From Epiperipatus broadwayi (taxonomy: Eukaryota > Onychophora > Udeonychophora > Euonychophora > Peripatidae): a stretch of DNA of 64,000 bases. The DNA is taken from the NCBI GenBank assembly GCA_028023455.1, contig JAQFVV010012529.1:622001-686000 (forward strand), read 5' to 3'. Under the pieces are notes generated by a model that was not told the DNA's origin, did no database searches, and was given only the letters and a program-made list of their open reading frames with translations. Positions 25,170 through 36,119 of the stretch are shown in pieces; position 1 is the stretch's first letter, and each line of letters begins with the position of its first letter. A program made the position numbers and the translations under genes.

Positions 25170-27290
25170 AATGTATTAGGAGGATTAAAACATTATCTAG
25201 ATTAAGTAATAAGATAGAGTCTTTAAGAGAGCAGATTTTTTTTTTTTTAAAATTATAAGGAATTTAATGCTTTTCCTACGAATTGTATTCTTAATCTTAA
25301 GAATAAAAAATTGTTTAAGAATCAGAATTTAGTTTGGAATTTACAAATGTTTATTTTGAATAGTTTTTTGAAGGAGAATTTTATTAAGTTTTACGAATTT
25401 ATTTATGAATGTAAAAGGAATAGGTATTGTTCAGATAAGAGGCAAGATTTTAATTATTTTATTAAAAAAATTTTAATAAGACAATTTATAATAAATAGAT
25501 TAAATTTCTATTATAAGAAGCATGAGAGAAAATTAAAAAGGTTGTTTGGAAAAATGAATATTTATTTTAGTAATAGGGGTAGTTGGAAAAAATATTTATA
25601 CTAATAAAGTCGTTAATCTTTCTGACTTTAAGTTAAACGATAGAGAATTAGAAATTCTTAGTAAAGGTCCTTATTTTGTTAGTTTTCATTCAAAATATAT
25701 AGTTTTTGATATAATTTCGTTTATTAAATCTACTAATTTAAGTCATGAGCAAAAAATTGGATTCAAGTGATTTTAAATAAGTTTAAAAAGGAAAAAAAAA
25801 TATTAATGTTGCTGAAGTTAGACATCTTAAGAATAGGTTAATTGCTAATGATGTGATCATTTCACATGAAGACAAAGCTGGCCGGTTTGTCATTATGAAA
25901 GGAAATAAATTTAGGAACAAAATAGATAAAAAATTAAACAATGATAAATATATATGTTTTTAGAAAAAGATCCAGGTAATGTGATTAAAAGGAAGTTAAT
26001 AGATATTATAGGGAAAAAAATGATAAATTTGAAATTTTTTAATAGAGTTGATTTTAGATTCTTGAATAATTATTTAAAACAATTTGTTAATGTTGGTCAT
26101 TACACAGTTTCTTCTTCTTTTGAGGTTTTTGATAATATTAATAATTTTAAAATGGAAAATAATAGAGTATTTGGTAGTTTGGATATTGAGAATATGTATC
26201 AAGCTGACAATATAGTAAGCATAATTGATGTTCTTATGTCTGTATTGTTTAAAAACGGATCTTTAACAAAAAGTAAAATTAAAGTTATTAAAGAATTGCA
26301 TTTATTATTAAAGAATTCTATGTATTTTACTTACAATGATAATTTTTATAAGATTACGGAAGAGTGGATAATAAATTATATTATTTCTCTTTTAATTTGC
26401 TCAGTTTACATTAATTATTTGGGGGAAAAAATTATTATTAAGGATTGTATCTATTTAAAGTTATTTGTTAGATATGTTGATGATTCTAGTTGAAAATAAA
26501 TTGAAAGAATTGTTAAATGAGTTTAATTGTTTTAACCCTTCTATAAAATATGTTGTAGAAAGAGGGGAGGGGGAGATTAGATTGTGTTAAATTAAATTTT
26601 TTAGATTTATTGGTGATAAGAAATGTAAAGAATAATTGGTTGGTATATATCACCATGTTAAGAATAAGGATTTAAGATCTATAATTAAACCTGATGGCTA
26701 TCAATCTGTATTTCATAAAGTAGCTGCTTTAAGAAATTATTGCTATACAAATCAGAGATTAAACAATTCTACTGAGGTAGCTTTGTTTCAAAAAGATCAA
26801 TTTTATAAAGATTATTTGATTATTGACTACTCTGATAAATTTGTTAAAAGTATTATGGTGGTGTTAATAATAGTAATAATGTGAAGAATAAAGAAAAATA
26901 TGATTTCATTTCTTTGCCTTTTAAATTGTCTTCTTATAGAATTTTAAGTAAAAATAGAAATTTATTTGGAAATAAAAACTTTGCTTGGAAAATGGATATT
27001 ACTTTGAATAATTTATTAAACAATACAAAGGAAATTTTTGATAGAGAGACTTTTCCTGGTGTAATGTATATTACCCTTATTTTTCAAAGAAGATATATAT
27101 AGATCAGAATAGTTTGAACTTAAAGGAACAAATAAAAGTACATAAAAATAAACATCTCAGTTCTGCTTTATATATCAATGAAAGAAATGGAGACCACACT
27201 ATTAGTTTTGATGAGGCTAAGGTTGTCTTCTTTGAAAGAAATGAAATAAAAATTAATCTTTATTATTAAAAATTTATGATTCTGGAGCAA
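25170..27290 (+). pseudogene. PLE lineage 1 RT + GIY-YIG coding remnant
   Basis: Broken into several frames. The N-terminal region (25311-25604) is a basic helical stretch; a following frame contains VNLSDFKLNDRELEILSKGP, the conserved PLE pre-RT block (about 25607-25670). RT remains: EDKAGRFVIMKGN (about 25868), FGSLDIENMYQADN (about 26172), and RYVDDSS (about 26470) with the catalytic YVDD. The GLPKIHK/RPI block expected between the first two is missing, so an internal deletion is likely. The thumb (KLNFLDLLVIRN, about 26590; SVFHKVAALRNY, about 26706) and a decayed GIY-YIG domain (RRYIDQNSLNLKE, about 27088; SALYINERNGDHTISFDEA) follow. Stops and frameshifts throughout show it is dead. Confidence 0.8.
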
Positions 27291-27377
27291 TTAACTTGTT
27301 TAAAAGTTCTTTTAATATTAAGGGTGTGGGAATTGTGGGTAATATTTAGTATAAATTTGTTATGTTTTAGTCCTACA

Positions 27378-27406
27378 CTTGAGCAGTATGCTTTAGCAGT
27401 GAAACC
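27378..27406 (+). ncRNA. Hammerhead-like motif, PLE lineage 1, 3' terminal repeat
   Basis: CTTGAGCAGTATGC, a short hairpin ending GCAG, then TGAAACC. It is the 3'-repeat counterpart of 24573-24605, at the same offset after the stop region. Confidence 0.28.
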
Positions 27407-27475
27407 ACTTGTTGTTTTTGAGTTTATTTTCTTTGGCTAGTTTGGTTTAGTTTTTATTTGGGTAGTTTTATTTTG

Positions 27476-28479
27476 TAGGTACTTTTGCATTATTCCTGCT
27501 ATGATGTACTACTCTGCTGTCGTTTGAGTCTTATAATATTTATTCAGTTTCTGTTTATTATGTCATGACAACCAAGAATCCTAGCATGACTAATCTATAT
27601 CAAATAAACTAATCCTTTCCTTTCCACTTTAGAAGATATTAAATGGTTCGGTCCACGACAATGACCCCCCCTTCCCATATAATATATCTCACATCATTTG
27701 TAGGTAATATAATTTTGTATTTAAACATTCATTTACAGCTAAAAGTTTATATATTTGTGTTTTTTTTTTTGTTAAAACTTTGCATTTTTTTAAATTTTAA
27801 ATATAACATTAAACTTACAGATTACCACTTTTACATAAAACTAAAATTTTATGTTATGGTGATTTCTCCCCCCCCCCCCAACAATATAATACATCTCTCA
27901 CAATACAATTTTACATTTAAAAATACATTTACAGCTAAAATTTTATACTTTTGTATTTTGTTTTTTAAAAAAAATATTTAAAATCCTAACATTAAACTTA
28001 AAGCTAAAACTTTAAAAAATGTTTCAGAGTTGTTTTTCATATTTCTCCTTTTTCCATAATGAATGTATCTATCTATCATTGGAAATAAGTTTTTTTTTTT
28101 TTTAGATTTGAAGTTTAGTACCATGAGCTGAGTCTTTCTGAAAGCATAAAGTGCTGTAATATACCAGGAGGGGGAAGAAAATGTCATACTAAAAAGGCAT
28201 AACTCACAGATACCTGTTTTATTTAGTATCATAATGTCTATTTTCCTTTTTTCTATAATGATTATATGTCTCCATTATTTTTTTTAGATTTGAATTTTCG
28301 ATGGATTATTCTAAGTTTGCAATATGATTAAACTAACTCCTCCATGGAATAACAGACAAATTTCATTAATTAAATGTATCTGCACATTCATTGGTGGTGT
28401 TATTTTAAACATATTACAAACTTATAATAATATGCCACCACAGTAATAAGTCATAGCAGAAATAATACCAAAGTATCAA
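27476..28479. mobile_element. MITE-like insertion inside a PLE terminal repeat
   Basis: The block interrupting the PLE 3' repeat has imperfect terminal inverted repeats: the left end reads TAGGTACTTTTGCATTATTC and the reverse complement of the right end reads TTGATACTTTGGTATTATTT; the match continues through CTGCTATGA on both sides (about 33 of 47 positions by eye). It encodes nothing and contains internal tandem repeats. This is what a non-autonomous DNA transposon looks like. The target duplication is unclear because the flanks are T-rich (TTTATTTTG / TTTATTGA). I cannot name the superfamily. Confidence 0.45.
27652..28300. repeat. Two internal tandem repeats of about 205 bases
   Basis: Two diverged copies at 27652-27830 and 27855-28015 share a C-run, a TTTACAGCTAAAA segment, a T-rich stretch and ACATTAAACTTA. 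A second pair of blocks with CTCCTTTTTCCATAATGA / CCTTTTTTCTATAATGA and TTTTTTTAGATTTGAA occurs at about 28036-28110 and 28235-28295. They make up most of the MITE-like block. Confidence 0.5.
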
Positions 28480-28567
28480 TTTATTGACTAGTTTAGCTTT
28501 ATATTATATATATATGAAATAATAAATTTAATGGTTTACAAACTATTACAAACAATCCTTAAATCCG

Positions 28568-28610
28568 CAGAAGTACTTTCGGTTAATTTCTTAAACCTGC
28601 CTCAACTGCC
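28568..28610 (-). ncRNA. Hammerhead-like motif, PLE lineage 2 (left arm)
   Basis: The reverse-complement twin of 30371-30414, with the outer GCAG/CTGC pairing kept. Same core deviations from the hammerhead consensus. Confidence 0.25.
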
Positions 28611-28645
28611 ATTAAATTTAAAAAAAAAAGCAGAAGCAAACGTCA

Positions 28646-29497
28646 TCAATTCAAATCCCACAAATCTCGTATTTTAATGTTAGCAGCTTGTCGATTTATT
28701 AAATGCATTTTATTCCTGTTTATAAAAATTGCCTCTTTAATTTTTCTTTTACTATGGTTTCTCTCTTCATGAAGAATTTTCACATTTTCAAAATCAAATT
28801 TAAATTTATATTTACATGTTTTTTCATGATCAAAGAAAACTGAAGGAGACATTAAATCACCATTATTTTTACTTTTTACATGCTTATATAACAATTCATG
28901 CTCCCTCAATCTCTTCTCAATACTGCACCTAGATTCACCTATATATGATAGCATACAATCACAAAAAATTTGATATATGACATTACTTTTCTGCTTGACA
29001 GGTATGACATCCTTAGAATTATTGACTAATTTATTAATATTGTTTGGAACGTAGAATGAAACATTAAACACATTCTTATATATATCCTTAAAAAATTTCA
29101 CTTGTGGATTTGAAATAAATGGAATAGATATCCATTGTTTACTATTAATCTTCATTTCCTTTAAATCATTATAACTTTTTTTAAATTGACATAAAGTATT
29201 GTTTATTTGTTCCATTTTATAACCAACATCAAGCAATTCTTTGGCAAATATTTCAATATTTTTCAGTTTATCACTTTGGTAATGACATAATTTTTCATTC
29301 TGAAACAAAAAAGATCTAAAACTTGCCATCTTATGCATCATTGGTACTTTTGATTTACAATTTATATATCCTCTTTTTTGCAGTGGCTTAATTATTAATT
29401 TATAATTTAATATACTGTTATCTCTTGTAATAATTAAATCTAAATATTTAATAATTTTGTCCTGTTCCTTTTCACTAGTCCATTTCAAGCCATTCAA
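28646..29497 (-). pseudogene. PLE lineage 2 RT thumb + GIY-YIG endonuclease (left arm)
   Basis: A 283-residue frame that is only the C-terminal part of a PLE protein. In order: the RT thumb (KYLDLIITRDN at about residues 17-27, then PMMHKMASFRSFLF), a helical linker, FISNPQVKFFKDIYK, and the GIY-YIG nuclease (VIYQIFCDC, then SYIGESRCSIEKRLREHE with the conserved Tyr, Gly, Arg and the REH histidine), ending ANIKIRDLWDLN. The nuclease would nick target DNA for insertion. The frame is fully open with no stops, but the RT palm is absent, so it is a 5'-truncated fragment. The methionine at 29497 lies within the palindrome spacer and is not the native start. Confidence 0.82.
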
Positions 29498-29640
29498 CTT
29501 ATTTAATTGAAAAGGAACAGGACAAAAATATTAAATATTTAGATTTAATTATTACAAGAGATAACAGTATATTAAATTATAAATTAATAATTAAGCCACT
29601 GCAAAAAAGAGGATATATAAATTGTAAATCAAAAGTACCA

Positions 29641-30336
29641 ATGATGCATAAGATGGCAAGTTTTAGATCTTTTTTGTTTCGGAATGAAAAATTATGTCGT
29701 TACCAAAGTGATAAACTGAAAAATATTGAAATATTTGCCAAAGAATTGCTTGATGTTGGTTATAAAATGGAACAAATAAACAATACTTTATGTCAATTTA
29801 AAAAAAGTTATAATGATTTAAAGCAAATGAAGATTAATAGTAAACAATGGATATCTATTCCATTTATTTCAAATCCACAAGTGAAATTTTTTAAGGATAT
29901 ATATAAGAATGTGTTTAATGTTTCATTCTACGTTCCAAACAATATTAATAAATTAGTCAATAATTCTAAGGATGTCATACCTGTCAAGCAGAAAAGTAAT
30001 GTCATATATCAAATTTTTTGTGATTGTATGCTATCATATATAGGTGAATCTAGGTGCAGTATTGAGAAGAGATTGAGGGAGCATGAATTGTTATATAAGC
30101 ATGTAAAAAGTAAAAATAATGGTGATTTAATGTCTCCTTCAGTTTTCTTTGATCATGAAAAAACATGTAAATATAAATTTAAATTTGATTTTGAAAATGT
30201 GAAAATTCTTCATGAAGAGAGAAACCATAGTAAAAGAAAAATTAAAGAGGCAATTTTTATAAACAGGAATAAAATGCATTTAATAAATCGACAAGCTGCT
30301 AACATTAAAATACGAGATTTGTGGGATTTGAATTGA
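29641..30336 (+). pseudogene. PLE lineage 2 RT thumb + GIY-YIG endonuclease (right arm)
   Basis: The mirror copy of the minus-strand fragment. The same frame is open from about 29510, upstream of the first methionine at 29641, and includes the KYLDLIITRDN thumb block. Relative to the left arm I see Q to R, H to R and E to Q changes in the shared region, plus I to N just upstream. The GIY-YIG motifs are intact and the C-terminus (DLWDLN) is identical. Like its partner, it lacks the RT catalytic palm. Confidence 0.82.
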
Positions 30337-30370
30337 TGACATTTGCTTCCGCTTTTTTTTTTAATTTAAT

Positions 30371-30414
30371 GGCAGTTGAGGCAGGTTTAAGAAATTAACC
30401 GAAAGTACTTCTGT
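30371..30414 (+). ncRNA. Hammerhead-like motif, PLE lineage 2 (right arm)
   Basis: TTGAGGCA, then the pair GGTT/AACC with a 9-base loop, then GAAAGTAC; outer bases GCAG and CTGT/CTGC could pair as a closing stem. This is the layout of a hammerhead core (CUGANGA, stem II, GAAA), but the first box reads UUGAGGC, so activity is doubtful. The inverted copy is at 28568-28610 (-), where the outer pair GCAG/CTGC is perfect. Confidence 0.25.
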
Positions 30415-30508
30415 GGATTTAAGGATTGTTTGTAATAGTTTGTAAACCATTGAATTTATTATTTCAATTATAATTACAATTTTGTTTTTAATTAATGGAC
30501 ATTATATA

Positions 30509-30523
30509 TGTGTGTGTGTGTGT
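30509..30523. repeat. (TG)n microsatellite
   Basis: About seven TG units between the PLE palindrome and the next PLE fragment. Confidence 0.9.
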
Positions 30524-30535
30524 TAAAATGAAGAT

Positions 30536-31905
30536 TTGCATGGGTTAATCCCTCGTGAAAAATCTTGTGTCTGTCCAAAATTTTATGGACTTCCAAAAAT
30601 TCACAAAACAGATACCCCCCTTTGTCCAATAGTAAGTGCAATAGGTTCTCCAACTCATATTTTAGCTAGATACTTATCGGATTTCATTAAACCTACAATC
30701 CCATCTATTAAATCATATATTAAAAACTCTTCATTTTATTTCTGTTTTAAAAAGTTTAAAAATTAATGGTAATGACATTCTGGTCAGTTTTGATGTCATG
30801 TCTTTGTTTACAAACATTCCAATTGATGAAGCTTTAAATATAATCTCACAACATTGCAATTTACCAGACCATATTATTGCTTTGATTAAACATTGTCTCT
30901 TAAATACATATTTTGTATACAATGGATAGCATTACAGACAAGTTTTTGGTACTCCTATGGGCTCACCTATCTCAGGAGTAATAGCTGATTTATTCATGGA
31001 ATATATAGAAACTCGTGCTTTAGAATCATCATCTTTAAAACCTCTCATTTGGCTCAGATACATAGATGACACTTTTGTCATAAGGCAACATGGAAAAAAT
31101 AAATTAGATGATTTTTTCTTACATTTAAATAATATGCATCCTCATATTAAATTTACAATGGAGACAGAGTCTGATGGAAAACTTCCTTTTCTTGATGTTC
31201 TAGTCACCAGAACACCAAATAGTTTATCTTTTTCTACTTACAGAAAGGATACACACACAGACAGATATTTACATTTACATTCTCATCATCACCCAACTCA
31301 GATAGTTTCTGTAGCCAAAACTCTTTTAAATAGAGCAATTAACCTTTCAGATGAGACACATCTGAAAGAAGAAATAAATCATATTAATAGTGTTTTATTA
31401 GCAAATAGCTATAATTACAAATTTATAAAAAAAAGCCTTATTTCAAGCCCAAAATAGACAAAATAGGAAACAAAAAGATGATAAATCAGCTATTAGGGTT
31501 TGTGTTCCATATGTAAAAGGAACTATAGACAGTAGCGGACGTATATTAAAACACTATAATATAGATACAGCATTTTCTGCTCATCAAAAGATCAGTAATA
31601 TAATAATCAAGCCTAAGGATTCAATCCCTCTTGAATCTCATGGTGTCTATCAAATCTCATGTAAAAATTGTAAAGCTTCTTACATAGGTATGAGTAATCG
31701 TCGCATCAGTGTTAGGAGAGATGAGCATGCTAATGCAGTTAAACAACACTCATCATCATCAGCACTCTCACTCCATACTATAGATTCAGGTCATAAAATT
31801 GATTTTTCTAGTACCAGGATCATATCCAGATGTGATAATCTCTACCAGTGCAAAATTAGAGAAGCCATTGAGATACTTAAAAGGCCAGATTGTATCAATA
31901 AGTGA
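30536..31905 (+). pseudogene. PLE lineage 3 reverse transcriptase + GIY-YIG endonuclease
   Basis: Three frame segments. 30536-30766 has the PLE RT signature KFYGLPKIHK and PIVSAIGSPT. The next block (about 30745-30925, another frame) holds ILVSFDVMSLFTNIPIDEA; a TAG near 30927 interrupts the run into FGTPMGSPISGVIADLFMEY. 30957-31457 contains RYIDDTFVI, with the catalytic YIDD, and the thumb LPFLDVLVTRT. After a frame change near 31440 come RVCVPYVKGTIDSS (about 31498), VYQISCKNCKASYIGMSNRR (about 31645-31705), the heart of the GIY-YIG nuclease with its CxxC, and HTIDSGHKIDF; the frame ends at 31905. Lesions seen: one TAG, two frame changes. Confidence 0.87.
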
Positions 31906-32055
31906 GATGATACATGCAAACTTCATCCTATTTGGAAAGATTATTTTAAAAAACATTCCTAAATTTAACATTTTTGCAATTGGTGGAATTTTAACGTTTT
32001 ATTCAAATCAGTGATTGTAGCGCCTCTACAACTGCCTTTCTACCTTTTATAACTT

Positions 32056-32090
32056 TGTGGATGACTTGTGTGACCAAGTCGAAACGTCAG
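32056..32090 (+). ncRNA. Hammerhead-like motif, PLE lineage 3
   Basis: TGGATGA, then CTTG-TGTGAC-CAAG (extendable to GACTTG/CAAGTC), then GAAACGTC. GAAACGTC is the typical 3' side of retroelement hammerheads, but CUGAUGA is UGGAUGA here, which should abolish cleavage. Position, about 150 bases after the coding end, matches the other PLE copies. Confidence 0.28.
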
Positions 32091-32721
32091 TATATTAATA
32101 TTAAAAGTTTTTTAACACGGATGAACCCGCAATATATATATATATATATTGTGCCAAGGCCAAATTGGCACATGTATATAAAATAATTTTGTCTAAAAAA
32201 AAATTATTTATTATTAAAATCTTTGGTAAAGAGTTTGAAAAAAATAGAAATTAAAAGATTAAAAGTGGGAAGGGGTTTTTCTTAAAGTCAAACTAAGAGT
32301 GTTAGAAAAGAAAGTAAAGTTTTTCTAAATTAGTATTCGTAAAAATAAGTAATTCAAAATTTAAAAAAAATATAAATCTCTTTTCATTCAAGCTTATTAT
32401 AATAAATTATATATGTGCATGCGAGTGTAAATAAATGTATGCGTGTTAGAATAATATTGAAAAAAAATATATATGTAAATGAAAGTTAAAAAAGAAATTA
32501 TATTTGGAAAACACAGTGATGGCTATTGAGTTAAATAAAGATTTAAAAAAACCACACCAGCGGTGGGCTACTAATTAAAGATATAAAAACAATACGTTTA
32601 TGAAAGCTACTACTAATTAAACAATTGTCAAAAACACGTCATAGGATTAATTACTAATGGAATTTCGACAACACCTATTGCACCTTTGCCGGAGGATATT
32701 AAAATGAAAACAATTCGGATA

Positions 32722-32734
32722 CATAAATAGCCAG
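32722..32734 (+). promoter_or_regulatory. TATA-like element of candidate solo LTR
   Basis: CATAAATAGCCAG; followed at about 30 bases by a TCAG-rich stretch suitable as an initiator. Matches a minus-strand core at 11781-11796. Confidence 0.45.
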
Positions 32735-33687
32735 ATTTTTTTATCAGTTTTCAGTTTTTTCAGTCTAGTTTGCAGTGACAGTCTTGTTTCAGTTGAGATA
32801 ACAGTGCATTTCTATTATGTATTCAGAAACAAAAATGCATTGCTGAGCAGCTATTGGAAATATACGCTCATGCTTCAGCCTTTTTGGTCCAACAAGATCA
32901 TCAAAACCTGCCTGTAAAATAATGTCTGCATAACAACTCAGAAATCCTCCGTCAAACATTCAACTGTCTTCAAGAATAAAGCCAATGGATTCGCATAAAA
33001 TCTCTTCAAGAAATATCCAAATCTAACCAGTTAGATATAATCCATCAGAAGCAGCCAACAAGCAATATCCCCGTTCCAAAAATCCTAGGTAAACATTTAT
33101 TTATTATCATTTATACGTAGTGGCCACCGCTGTAATTCGTAAATATTCAAGATTCAAATTATATGAACTCTATCATACATAAAATGAACTATTGATATGT
33201 GTGTTTAAGTTTCAAATGCTATTAATGCTTTATTATTATATTTGTGAATGATATATGAGTTAGTACGTGCGTGATCATTATATCAGTGTTATTAGTTAAA
33301 TTAGATACATACCAGTGTTCTACTATTAAAATCTACAAGAATATTTAAACTAGCTTAGAAATGTTAATTTAGAATGTGTGTGTATTATATTTTATTTATA
33401 AAGATGTTTAAATTTAGTCAATAAATGTTGGGTAATAAATTATCTTTAAACTTAATTAATGTTAATTAAAATAAAATGTCTTCAAATTTAAACTTTATTT
33501 GTCGGTCAATTCTTTTTACCAACCTTTTTATTAATTCGTTCCACCACAAATTTTGTATAATTTTATTATTGAATTAAAATTAGACTGAGCTAGTTTTAGG
33601 GAATGTTTTGAGTGTTGGATTAGGAGACTACTGCCCGAATACATTAGTCCTCAGACTAGCTGGTTCCCCGGGGTTTACCCTGAAACA

Positions 33688-33693
33688 AATAAA
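33688..33693 (+). terminator. Poly(A) signal in candidate solo LTR
   Basis: AATAAA in a GC-richer stretch near the LTR right end, in the order expected after the TATA-like element. Confidence 0.4.
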
Positions 33694-33903
33694 GTATTTG
33701 GATAGTAGGGGTTTGAATCTAGCAGCCGAGATGGGCCATTGTTGATAGTTAAAGCTATCAATAAGATCTCCCATTTTGTTCGAACGTGCCGGTTCGTCCA
33801 CGTAACATTTATAAGATTATAAATGTATTAGGAAGGAGTTTGAAACCAGCCAAAACTTATATATACGTATAAGTAAGTGGTTTCAGCGGTTCGACCCGGT
33901 ACA

Positions 33904-36119
33904 ATATATATATATAGTGAGCCACATTATAACATCCACAATATCACCATATACTGATTTACTTAAACATTATTGAAAAATATAATAAAAAATAATTAGA
34001 AATTAAAAAAAAAATTTTTTTTTTGTGGCATATAAGAAATTTAATGTTTTTTGTATTTTACCACCAGATTTCCATTACACCTATGCAAGAAGTTTTATAT
34101 AAGTAGCGATACAATTTTAATAGTATAGTAATTACATATCTAGTATTTAAATATAAGTATTTTTTTATTATTTTTTATTAAAAGCTCTTTTCAGTAATTT
34201 TGAAAATTGCTTTAATTGCATTGAAAAAATATCAAAACATTAGAAGAGTTTGTTTAGTTGTGCTTTTTTTTTCCAGACTTCTATTAAATTTTTTTTGAAA
34301 AAAAAACTCAATTTTTTTTTCCCTCAGAATATATTCTTTACAAATGATTTTTAAAAATTTTAAAGTACAATAACAAAAAATATTAGTTTCTAAGCCGAAT
34401 AAGAAAACAGATTTTTGAAAATTTCTTTATTATAGTTTGTTTTTTATACTGAAATGTTTTATAGGTACACATAAGTACTAATACAATAGACACACTAGGT
34501 GTAATCATAAAACTTATGCTGAAGATAGTAATTGATAAACTAATGTAGACATGTAATCTAAAATGTTTTTTTTTTTAAAAAAAAACTATACAAAAATATT
34601 GTAAAATTTTATGCACTACTCTATTAAAAAACTTCAGTAAATTTTGTAACCATCCTTATATATAGGTTCATGGCAAAAGATAGTAGCTCCAAAATATTGC
34701 ACAGACTCAGTCTGGTAATTACTCTACCATTCCTGTTGGAGTAGTGAAAGAAAACATTACCATTTTAACTGATTCAGTGCATTAGGGCCTTGACGTGACA
34801 CGGATAGACAAAATGGAAACCCATTCATCTTTAGCATTTTTCTCATTTCTGTTGCATAAGTGACCTATATTAAAAGGGGTTCATGATCTATTTTATTCTG
34901 TATAAGGCAGTATCTTCATGGGAAATTACTTGGCTATATAATTCTTTAAGAAGCATGGAAAAATGCAAATATATAACAAAATAGCAGAGAAAATGTATGG
35001 CAAAAAAGCAATGTAAATTTCAACAAGCATGTACAAACAGAAAGCAAAAAAAGAAAACACAATCATTTGATAACATAGTTCTTTTTGATGAGCTACATAC
35101 AGAATCAGTTGTCAAATTTTGTTAAAATATAACTTCCAATAATCCAAATATTAGTTGTAAGATGTCAATTTTATTTCATATCAAAAGCTATTTGTTCTGA
35201 AAATAAATTGTTTCGATAATGATAATAAATTGTGAAATGTGTTTCATTGAAGTGCCCTTTTTAATAAATCACAAATATCACATGATCACCATTTTCTAAG
35301 TGTATTATATGGAGAGCTTGCTACAGCTATTAAATCACAAATAATGGAAATTATTTGTTTGAATTTTTCTATTTAAACATAGGAAGTTTGACATCATAAG
35401 ATTTTTTTTTCCACATGCCACATATGTACTCTACTGTCAAATTTTGTGAAAATATGTGATTCACATATTAGTTGCAAAACATTCATGTATTAGTTGTAAA
35501 TGTTTGTTTTAATTTTAATTCATATTAAAAATGTTTTTTTTTTAAATAAATTATACACTGATTTTATCCTTGTGTATTAAAACATTTCAACTATATATAT
35601 ATAAAACATGATTTTGTTAAATATTATATATATATATATTTTATATGATATATAGCTTTCATTATTATCCATGGGAAGGCAGAGTTTGGAACCAAATGCC
35701 ATATATGAGTCAGCCTCATTGTGTATGTATATATATATAGTAATGGTGTATAATATGCTGTTACATTAATTTAAAATTAAAATAAAAAGTTCATAAATAA
35801 AAATAAATTTATTAAAAACTAAAAGCTAAAATTAAAAAAAGCTTGCACGTATATATATAAATCACACAGATGAAACTTTAAAAGTTTTTTTTTTTTAAAT
35901 GGAAAAAAAAAAGGTATTTGAACGTAAAATAAAGATCCAAAGATAAAATATTTTTATTGAAAAGTAACATAAATGAAAATAGAAATAAATGTTAATTTGT
36001 ATGTAATCTCAGTAAATGAAAATGATTGTTTAATTAATTAAACAAAAAGCAAACTAGCTCTTTGGGCTCTTATATAATTAAAAAGTCAGATAGTAGATAT
36101 AGATAAAAATTAAAGATTG
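33904..36119. other. AT-rich interval
   Basis: About 2.2 kb of A/T-rich DNA with several (AT)n runs (35592-35640, 35728-35740). A short segment near 34648 (AACCATCCTTATATATA) recurs near 56350 and may be a small dispersed repeat. No gene seen. Confidence 0.5.

Larger units (their letters stand above)
24490..28505 (+). mobile_element. Penelope-like element, lineage 1, decayed, with nested insertion
   Basis: A plus-strand PLE: 5' terminal repeat (24490-24735), AT-rich leader, RT plus GIY-YIG coding remnant (about 25170-27290), 3' terminal repeat (from 27302). The 3' repeat breaks off at 27475 after GGTAGTTTTATTTTG and resumes at 28480 with TTTATTGACTAGTTTAGC, the continuation seen at the end of the 5' repeat (TTTTATTGACCAGTTTAGC, about 24681-24699). 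The roughly 1-kb block between is a later insertion. Terminal repeats in direct orientation are characteristic of PLEs, which integrate through an RT fused to a GIY-YIG endonuclease. Confidence 0.8.
28516..30465. repeat. Near-perfect palindrome of two PLE 3' halves (lineage 2)
   Basis: The left arm (28516-29472) is the reverse complement of the right arm (29510-30465), separated by a 37-base spacer (29473-29509). The arms agree at about 99% by eye; the encoded proteins differ at only a handful of residues. Each arm carries the RT thumb, the GIY-YIG domain and the 3' untranslated region of one PLE. The outer edges are exact at GAAATAATAAATT. The two copies are therefore joined head to head with the 3' ends facing outwards. 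Confidence 0.9.
30526..32140 (+). mobile_element. Penelope-like element, lineage 3, 5'-truncated
   Basis: Starts directly in the RT fingers, so the 5' half is missing, and runs through RT, GIY-YIG and the 3' untranslated region to an (AT)n tract. It is distinct from lineages 1 and 2: the protein motifs are better preserved and codon use is less AT-extreme. The right end meets the (AT)n tract in which the next LTR begins. Confidence 0.85.
32150..33903 (+). mobile_element. Candidate solo LTR, plus orientation
   Basis: A 1754-base block starting TGTGCCAAGGCC and ending GACCCGGTACA, flanked by (AT)n on both sides (ATAT at 32146-32149 and 33904-33907). Its reverse complement begins TGTACCGGGTC, close to the TGTACCGGTC start of the candidate LTR at 9655. 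A TATA-like ATAAATAGCCAG lies 570 bases in, and an AATAAA signal (33688-33693) lies about 210 bases from the right end, so promoter, R and poly(A) signal are in the expected order for plus-strand transcription. No coding region. The single copy and the absence of an internal region suggest a solo LTR. Confidence 0.55.

Noticed and set aside
32056-32090. A fully functional hammerhead ribozyme
   Set aside because: The CUGAUGA box is UGGAUGA here and no clear stem I forms; kept only as hammerhead-like.
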